A DNA stretch of 64,000 nucleotides. It comes from Nitratifractor salsuginis DSM 16511 (lineage in GTDB: Bacteria > Campylobacterota > Campylobacteria > Campylobacterales > Sulfurovaceae). Within the stretch, counting starts at the first letter, position 1. Each line of letters opens with the position of its first letter. Under the pieces are notes generated by a model. That model ran no database searches. It had not been told where the DNA came from and was given only the letters and a program-made list of their open reading frames with translations. The position numbers and the translations under genes are program-made. Positions 59,283 to 64,000 of this stretch are shown here, in pieces. The stretch covers positions 558,001 through 622,000 of the forward strand of contig NC_014935.1 in the NCBI RefSeq assembly GCF_000186245.1, written 5' to 3'.

Positions 59283-60508
59283 GGCGTTCCGTTTTTATCG
59301 AGATTTTTCGGGTTTGTTTGGAGGAGATTATAGCCAATTTGGGCCGAGGAGTTCGTTTCATTCCCTTCGCTCTTTTTCACCGGCGCCGGGGAGTGAAGGG
59401 CTTTGAGCCGGGAGATGATCCTGAGATGATCGGCGTAGCTGGCGCTGAAGAGGTGGCGTCCATTGGGGCCTTTGACGAAGTAGAGGTCCCCGCTTTTGGC
59501 CGGGGCCAGGGCCGCTTTGAGGGCGGCGGGGGTGACGCTGCCCAGCGGGGAAGGGGGCAGGCCGTGGTGACGGTAGGTGTTGAAGCGGCTCTTGTCGCGG
59601 CGGATCCGCTCGGGGGTGACCTTTTTGTGGGACCAGGGGCCGTAGTTGAGGGTGGCGTCGAGTTGGAGTTTCATATTGCGTTTGAGGCGGTTGTAGATCA
59701 CGGCGGCGATCCTGGGCATCTCCTCGGGATGCCACGTTTCGCGCTGGATGATCGAAGCTATGATGAGGTAGCGCCGGAACTCTGCCGGATCGTAGCGGCC
59801 GAGATACTGCTCGCTCAGTTTCCGGAAGGTCTCTTCGCTCTTTTCAGTCAAATAAGCCATAGCCGGCCCCGGGCTCAGGCGGTAGGGGAGGCGATAGTAT
59901 CCCGCCAGGATCCCGCCGTCGAGATAGGGGCTGAAACGAAAATACTCCTCATAAAGGGCTTTGGGGTCGAGGCGAGCCTGTCGGGAGAGTTGCCTAATGA
60001 AATCCTCCAGGCTGTCCCCGCTGTACATCACGACCCGGCGGGTCTTTTCCCGGGGAAAGTCGTTGATACGGCTGAAAAACTCCTGGAGGGAGACGGGATG
60101 TTGGAGGCGGATCCAGCCGGGGGTGACCCGGGAAGGGAGGAGAAAGAGTAGATCGGAGATCCAGAGGGGAAGCCCCTGTCGGCGCAGGGAGTCGTAGATC
60201 TTTGTGCGGTCGCCCTGGGGGATATGGATGAGAGGAGGAAGGGTCTCGGGTTGGTCGAATTCGCGGAGCCGGGCGGGGCTGACGGGGGGAAGCTCTTGCC
60301 GGCTCGCGCTGTGGCGCGGCGGCGCCTGGGGTGTAGAGGGGTTGCCCTGGTTTGGGCTTTCGGGTTTTGGACGTGATGGGGAAGGCTTCGTGGATGCGGC
60401 CGCAGGTGGGTGGATCGGATGGGTCGATCGGGTGTGGTAGAGATAGAAGCCCAGCAGTGCCAAAAAGATCAGTGCGACAATACCGATGAGCCACTTGAAT
60501 CGTTTCAC
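59279..60508 (-). CDS. mltG: Endolytic transglycosylase MltG
   Basis: MltG (409 aa) cuts nascent peptidoglycan and sets strand length. One N-terminal TM helix (about residues 7-24), a long Pro/Ser-rich periplasmic linker (30-80), a LysM-like domain, and the YceG catalytic domain: [17 protein letters not shown] carries the catalytic Glu, then [20 protein letters not shown] and [15 protein letters not shown]. The linker is unusually long. It overlaps trpB by 4 nt, a rare pairing that reflects compact gene order. Confidence 0.93.
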   Translation of the reverse strand: MKRFKWLIGIVALIFLALLGFYLYHTRSTHPIHPPAAASTKPSPSRPKPESPNQGNPSTPQAPPRHSASRQELPPVSPARLREFDQPETLPPLIHIPQGDRTKIYDSLRRQGLPLWISDLLFLLPSRVTPGWIRLQHPVSLQEFFSRINDFPREKTRRVVMYSGDSLEDFIRQLSRQARLDPKALYEEYFRFSPYLDGGILAGYYRLPYRLSPGPAMAYLTEKSEETFRKLSEQYLGRYDPAEFRRYLIIASIIQRETWHPEEMPRIAAVIYNRLKRNMKLQLDATLNYGPWSHKKVTPERIRRDKSRFNTYRHHGLPPSPLGSVTPAALKAALAPAKSGDLYFVKGPNGRHLFSASYADHLRIISRLKALHSPAPVKKSEGNETNSSAQIGYNLLQTNPKNLDKNGTP

Positions 60509-60655
60509 CCTGACATTTCACCCTTCACAAGACCTTGGATCCGATTTTGCCGATTATAACAGATTCCCCCTCCCGGGCCTGGAAAAATGGCATTCGGAGT
60601 CAAAAGCGGGCGTGGAAGCCCCGTCTCTTTTAGAGAGCCCCGGCCTCTTTTTGGC

Positions 60656-60661
60656 TATAAT
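60656..60661 (+). promoter_or_regulatory. -10 box for leuDB
   Basis: Perfect TATAAT in TTTTTGGCTATAAT, 45 nt upstream of the GTG of leuD; the T-rich lead is typical of Campylobacterota promoters. Confidence 0.6.
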
Positions 60662-60705
60662 CGCGAAAATTTTCGGGGGAACTTTCTCCCAAAAAAGGAT
60701 AGCAA

Positions 60706-61203
60706 GTGCGAGGAAAAGCCTGGAAATTCGGCGACAATATCGACACCGACCTGATCATCGCCGCCCGATACCTCAATACCAGCGAACCGTCGGAGCTGGC
60801 TAAACACGTGATGGAGGATGCCGATCCGGAATTTGTGAGCAAGATGGAGCCCGGGGATATCATCGTCGCCGGAGAGAACTTCGGCTGCGGGTCCAGCCGG
60901 GAGCACGCCCCCATCGCCCTCAAGGCCGCCGGGATCGCCGCGGTGATCGCCCCGACTTTCGCGCGGATCTTTTACCGCAACGCCTTCAATATGGGGCTGC
61001 CCATCTTCGAGCTGCCCGAAGCGGACGAGATCAACGAAGGGGACATCGTCCGGATTGATATGGAGAAGGGGGAAGTGATCGACGAGACCACCGGCAAGCA
61101 CTACAAGTTCAACCCCATTCCCGAATTTATGCAGGAGCTGGTGGATGCCGGCGGATTGATCGAATACGCCAAAAGAGAGTTGGCAGCCAAGGAGAACGCA
61201 TGA
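60706..61203 (+). CDS. leuD: 3-isopropylmalate dehydratase small subunit
   Basis: LeuD (165 aa), the swivelling subunit of isopropylmalate isomerase in leucine synthesis. [19 protein letters not shown] starts the protein and [16 protein letters not shown] is the family signature. GTG start at 60706, 6 nt after AAGGAT. The stop overlaps leuB by 4 nt (ATGA). leuC is not in the window. Confidence 0.96.
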   Translation: MRGKAWKFGDNIDTDLIIAARYLNTSEPSELAKHVMEDADPEFVSKMEPGDIIVAGENFGCGSSREHAPIALKAAGIAAVIAPTFARIFYRNAFNMGLPIFELPEADEINEGDIVRIDMEKGEVIDETTGKHYKFNPIPEFMQELVDAGGLIEYAKRELAAKENA

Positions 61204-62270
61204 TGCGCAGTTACAAAATCGGAGTGATCAAAGGAGACGGGATCGGCCCCGAGATCGTGGATGAGGCGATCAAGGTGCTCGACGCCGTCGCATCGGTAGA
61301 GCAGATCAATTTCGATTACGAAGAGTTTTTGCTCGGGGGTGCCGCCATCGACGAGACGGGTGTGCCCCTGCCCGAGGAGACGATCCAGGGGGTCAAGAAG
61401 GTCGACGCCGTGCTCTTCGGCGCCATCGGCGGCCCCAAGTGGGATACGCTGGAGCGCCATCTGCGCCCCGAGAGCGGCCTGCTGGGTCTTCGCAAAGCGA
61501 TGGGGACCTTCGCCAACCTCCGCCCCGCTACAGTCTATGACGAGCTGATCAACGCCTCGACCCTCAAGCCCGAAGTGGTCAAAGGCGTAGATATTATGGT
61601 GGTCCGGGAGCTCACCGGCGGGATCTACTTCGGCCAGCCCAGAGAGTACGGCGAAGAGAAAGCCTACAACACGATGGTCTATACCCGCCCCGAGGTGGAG
61701 CGGATCGCCAAGGTGGCCTTCGAGATCGCAATGAAGCGGGACAAGCGGGTCTGCTCCGTGGACAAGGCCAATGTCCTGGAAGTGAGCCAATTCTGGCGGG
61801 ACATCGTCGAAGAGGTGCACAGGGATTACCCCGAGGTGGAGCTGAGCCATATGTATGTGGACAACGCCGCCATGCAGTTGATCCGGGATCCCAAGCAGTT
61901 CGACGTGATCCTCACCGGCAACATCTTCGGCGACATCCTTTCCGATGCCGCCAGTATGCTCAGCGGCTCCATCGGCCTGCTGCCCAGTGCCAGCACCGGA
62001 GAAGGGGTGGGCCTCTTCGAGCCGATCCACGGCTCCGCCCCCGACATCGCCGGCCAGGGGATCGCCAACCCCATCGCCACCATCGCCAGCGCCAGTATGA
62101 TGCTTCGCTACGCCCTGGGCGAAGAGAGTGCGGCCGACCGGATTGACACCGCCATCAAAAAGGCCCTGGCCGAAGGCTACCGCACCCAGGATATCGCCGC
62201 CTTCGACGCCAAAGAGGTGGTGAGCACTTCCGAGATGGGAAGCATCATTGCCGATTACGCGGCGAAATAA
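61200..62270 (+). CDS. leuB: 3-isopropylmalate dehydrogenase
   Basis: LeuB (356 aa) oxidatively decarboxylates 3-isopropylmalate. [15 protein letters not shown] opens it; [12 protein letters not shown], the substrate loop [11 protein letters not shown], and GLLPSASTG with [13 protein letters not shown] near the NAD site are all present. Two ATGs in tandem are possible at the start. Translation is coupled to leuD. The stop codon is 2 nt from the first GTAG REP. Confidence 0.97.
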   Translation: MMRSYKIGVIKGDGIGPEIVDEAIKVLDAVASVEQINFDYEEFLLGGAAIDETGVPLPEETIQGVKKVDAVLFGAIGGPKWDTLERHLRPESGLLGLRKAMGTFANLRPATVYDELINASTLKPEVVKGVDIMVVRELTGGIYFGQPREYGEEKAYNTMVYTRPEVERIAKVAFEIAMKRDKRVCSVDKANVLEVSQFWRDIVEEVHRDYPEVELSHMYVDNAAMQLIRDPKQFDVILTGNIFGDILSDAASMLSGSIGLLPSASTGEGVGLFEPIHGSAPDIAGQGIANPIATIASASMMLRYALGEESAADRIDTAIKKALAEGYRTQDIAAFDAKEVVSTSEMGSIIADYAAK

Positions 62271-62272
62271 TT

Positions 62273-62423
62273 GTAGGGTGCGCCCCGCGCACGCTGGATG
62301 AAAGACGCCGTACTGAATGAACGGTTCAATTACCCGGAATAAAAGATCACACGATCGCCCTCAGCCATTTCCGACGACTATTCGGCAGATGTCATTCGAT
62401 TCGGTGCGCACGGCGCACCCTAC
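62273..62423. repeat. REP pair upstream of the RAYT
   Basis: REP1 at 62273-62300 (GTAGG then hairpin TGCGC-CCC-GCGCA) and an inverted REP2 at 62403-62423 (on the minus strand GTAGG then TGCGC-CG-TGCGCA). About 100 nt of unremarkable sequence lies between. Typical BIME layout ahead of a RAYT gene. Confidence 0.83.
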
Positions 62424-62478
62424 GGGTCATTTCGCCATATTTTCTCTCCATGTCCATTGAGCCTGATATGCTTTTGAG

Positions 62479-62948
62479 ATGGCAAATTATCGACGCGTTT
62501 TTCTGGATGGATACAGCTACTATTTGACAATTGTCACTTATCGGAGAAATCCAATTCTCATCGACAATCTTTCTCTGCTTCGCTGTGCATTTGCCTACAG
62601 CAAAGAATGCTTCGATTATCGCATCGACGCTATCGTCATCCTGCCCGACCATTTTCATATGATCATCACTTCAAAACGTGCAGATGAATATCCTGCTATC
62701 ATTTCGACAATCAAACGGTACTTCAGCCAATATTGTGATCCGAAACATTACGTGCACATGGCACAGTCAGCCAGCCGATACAGGCGGCGGCTCAAACCGA
62801 TCTGGCAAAAGCGTTTTTTCGAACATACCATCCGCAACGAAAAGGATTTTTTGAAAAAATCCGCTATATGTATCACAATCCGGTCAAACATGGCTACGTT
62901 GTCCATCCTGAACATTGGACTTATAGCTCATTTTCGAAACATCTGTAG
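62479..62948 (+). pseudogene. REP-associated tyrosine transposase (RAYT), frameshifted
   Basis: RAYT/Y1-type transposase. The N-terminal part is intact: YYLTIVTYRRNP, IVILPDHFHMIITS (HUH motif HFH) and YSQYCDPKHYVHM. At about 62853 (six T, then six A) the frame moves: the family C-terminus EKIRYMYHNPVKHGYVVHPE and the final WTYSSFSKHL are found in the -1 frame, ending at 62946-62948. The presumed catalytic Tyr (YMYHNPVKHGY) is therefore out of frame. So it is a recent pseudogene unless the site is a programmed -1 slip. The REPs on both sides are its probable substrates. Confidence 0.83.
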
Positions 62949-62972
62949 GGTGCGCCCCACGCACGCTGGATG
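62945..62972 (+). repeat. GTAG REP after the RAYT
   Basis: REP3: GTAGG followed by TGCG-CCCCA-CGCA, then CGCTGGATG as in REP1. The TAG of its GTAG head is the stop codon of the RAYT frame. Confidence 0.8.
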
Positions 62973-63048
62973 CTTTTTGTTGTTATAATGGTCGTATGAA
63001 AGTTTTATGCCTGAGCGAGCTACCAAATCCCCCAATGATCGATAACCA

Positions 63049-64000
63049 ATGACCACTCTCCGAGCCCCCGATTTCCTCACTCCTTTCCCCCACAAACTTC
63101 AAAAACAGATCCACGAGGTAGAGCACTTTCTCTCTACGCATTACAGCGCCCGCTGCCGGATCGTGGGGGGTGCGGTGCGGGATCGGCTGCTGGGGCGGCC
63201 GGTGAAGGATGTGGATCTGGAAGTCTATGGACTGGAGCTGCCACGTTTCGAAGAGGCGATGGAGCGGCTGGGGGCCTCGGGAGTGGGGAAGAGCTTTTTT
63301 GTCTATAAATACGGAGACCTGGATATCGCGCTGCCAAGGCGGGAGCGCAAGGTGGCCGAGGGGCATCGGGGCTTTGCCGTGGAGCCGGCCTTCGATGAGC
63401 GGGAGGCGACCCGGCGGCGGGACTTTACCGTCAATGCGCTGATGTATGACCTGCAAGAGGGGAAGATCCTCGACTACTGGGGCGGTCTGGAGGATCTGGA
63501 GGCGAAACGGCTGCGCTGTGTCGATCCCGAAACTTTCGTGGAGGATTCTTTGCGGGTGTTGCGGGGGATGCAGTTCGCGGCGCGGCTGGGCTTTCGGATC
63601 GAGGAGGGAACGTGCCGACTCTGCCGGGGGGTTGATCTGGGCGATCTGCCGGGGGCGAGGATCTTCGGGGAGTTTGGGAAGATGTTTGGGGGAGTCTGGT
63701 TGCACTATGGCCTTTATGCTCTGGAATCGATGGAAATTTCTCAAAAGCTCTGGGGGCAGGGATTGGACCGGGCCGCCTTTTTCGCCGCCGCCCGGAAGAT
63801 GGCCCGCTATCCGGCCCAGGCGCCGGAGGGAATCCGCCCCTACTGTTTTTTGGCGATCTACGCTCAGCATTCTGCTGTGCCGATCGGGAAGATTTTGGAC
63901 GCCGTCGATGCGCCCAATCGCTACCGCCGGGCTCTGGAGAGGCTCCCCAAGCTGCCCCCGAAAGTTCCCCTCTCTTTCGTCGCCGACCTGGCCCGGAAAG
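63049..64000 (+). CDS. cca: tRNA nucleotidyltransferase (CCA-adding type), partial
   Basis: The first 317 residues of a class II nucleotidyltransferase of the Cca/PcnB family; the gene runs off the window. Motifs in order: RIVGGAVRDRLLG (GGxxR), VKDVDLEVYGLE (metal DxD), RRRDFTVNALMYD and a neck domain with EDSLRVLRGMQFAARLGF. Function in repair of tRNA 3' CCA ends is likely; poly(A) polymerase is less likely because of the lack of the RR motif. ATG at 63049 is the first in frame; no strong ribosome binding site was seen. Confidence 0.86.
   Translation, partial: MTTLRAPDFLTPFPHKLQKQIHEVEHFLSTHYSARCRIVGGAVRDRLLGRPVKDVDLEVYGLELPRFEEAMERLGASGVGKSFFVYKYGDLDIALPRRERKVAEGHRGFAVEPAFDEREATRRRDFTVNALMYDLQEGKILDYWGGLEDLEAKRLRCVDPETFVEDSLRVLRGMQFAARLGFRIEEGTCRLCRGVDLGDLPGARIFGEFGKMFGGVWLHYGLYALESMEISQKLWGQGLDRAAFFAAARKMARYPAQAPEGIRPYCFLAIYAQHSAVPIGKILDAVDAPNRYRRALERLPKLPPKVPLSFVADLARK

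Noticed and set aside
62983-63870. Minus-strand ORF of 295 codons
   Set aside because: Antisense to the tRNA nucleotidyltransferase gene; His/Pro/Arg-rich shadow.

Overview
The window looks like a chromosomal segment of a chemolithoautotrophic Campylobacterota (formerly Epsilonproteobacteria) bacterium, probably near Sulfurovum/Nitratifractor. The pointers are ATP-citrate lyase (aclB-aclA, key enzyme of the reductive TCA cycle), aminofutalosine synthase MqnE (futalosine menaquinone pathway), a MutS7-type MutS with a C-terminal HNH nuclease, a DUF4492 gene ahead of cydAB, and promoters that are mostly a lone TATAAT-like -10 box. Taxonomy is inferred from gene content only; no rRNA or tRNA gene is present.

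Layout. 33-4533 (minus): a sulfur/anion gene cluster (two rhodaneses, a small membrane protein, a Tat-exported protein, a TauE/SafE exporter, a chromate-type transporter). 4637-5316: a HEPN/MNT module with a frameshifted HEPN. 5356-12188: a thioredoxin-like gene and a TetR-controlled tripartite RND efflux operon. 12312-22000: glmS, glnD, mqnE, an AraC regulator, a DMT transporter and trpG. 22284-25438: aclBA. 25590-34443: envelope and periplasmic genes (Sel1-type protein, L,D-transpeptidase, exported Hsp20, MFS, DUF4015), hisIE, an SPFH protein, ilvE and an Aer-type PAS protein. 34623-45123: MutS7-HNH, tRNA modification genes, purU, a CvfB-like protein, a probable selenocysteine-containing thioredoxin-like protein, gph and an FAD oxidoreductase. 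45375-48782: a defence-type island (AT-rich AAA ATPase/cold-shock/OST-HTH fusion plus a truncated DUF3375, i.e. JetA, gene). 49053-52129: cytochrome bd oxidase operon. 52313-55975: a PIN toxin-antitoxin pair, a transposase relic and an AT-rich four-gene cassette with three class III cyclase-like proteins and one PycTM-like membrane effector, best read as a multi-cyclase Pycsar-like anti-phage system. 56099-64000: pepA, a four-helix-bundle gene, trpB, mltG, leuDB, a frameshifted REP-associated transposase with its REPs, and the start of a tRNA nucleotidyltransferase gene cut by the window edge.

The intergenic DNA is as notable as the genes. (i) Many gaps hold tandem arrays of different heptamers (strict period 7), sometimes running into coding sequence. 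(ii) Eight copies of a roughly 43-nt element carry a hairpin whose arms co-vary; five begin 0-14 nt after a stop codon in the same orientation. (iii) GTAG-headed REP pairs occur next to a RAYT and again upstream of aclB. (iv) There are several perfect palindromes, including a 19-bp inverted repeat that copies the end of trpB.

Strongest leads: the three-cyclase cassette (53253-55975), the in-frame UGA at the first position of a UxxC redox motif (42631-42633), the AAA/CSD/OST-HTH protein (45375-48200), and the covarying hairpin element.
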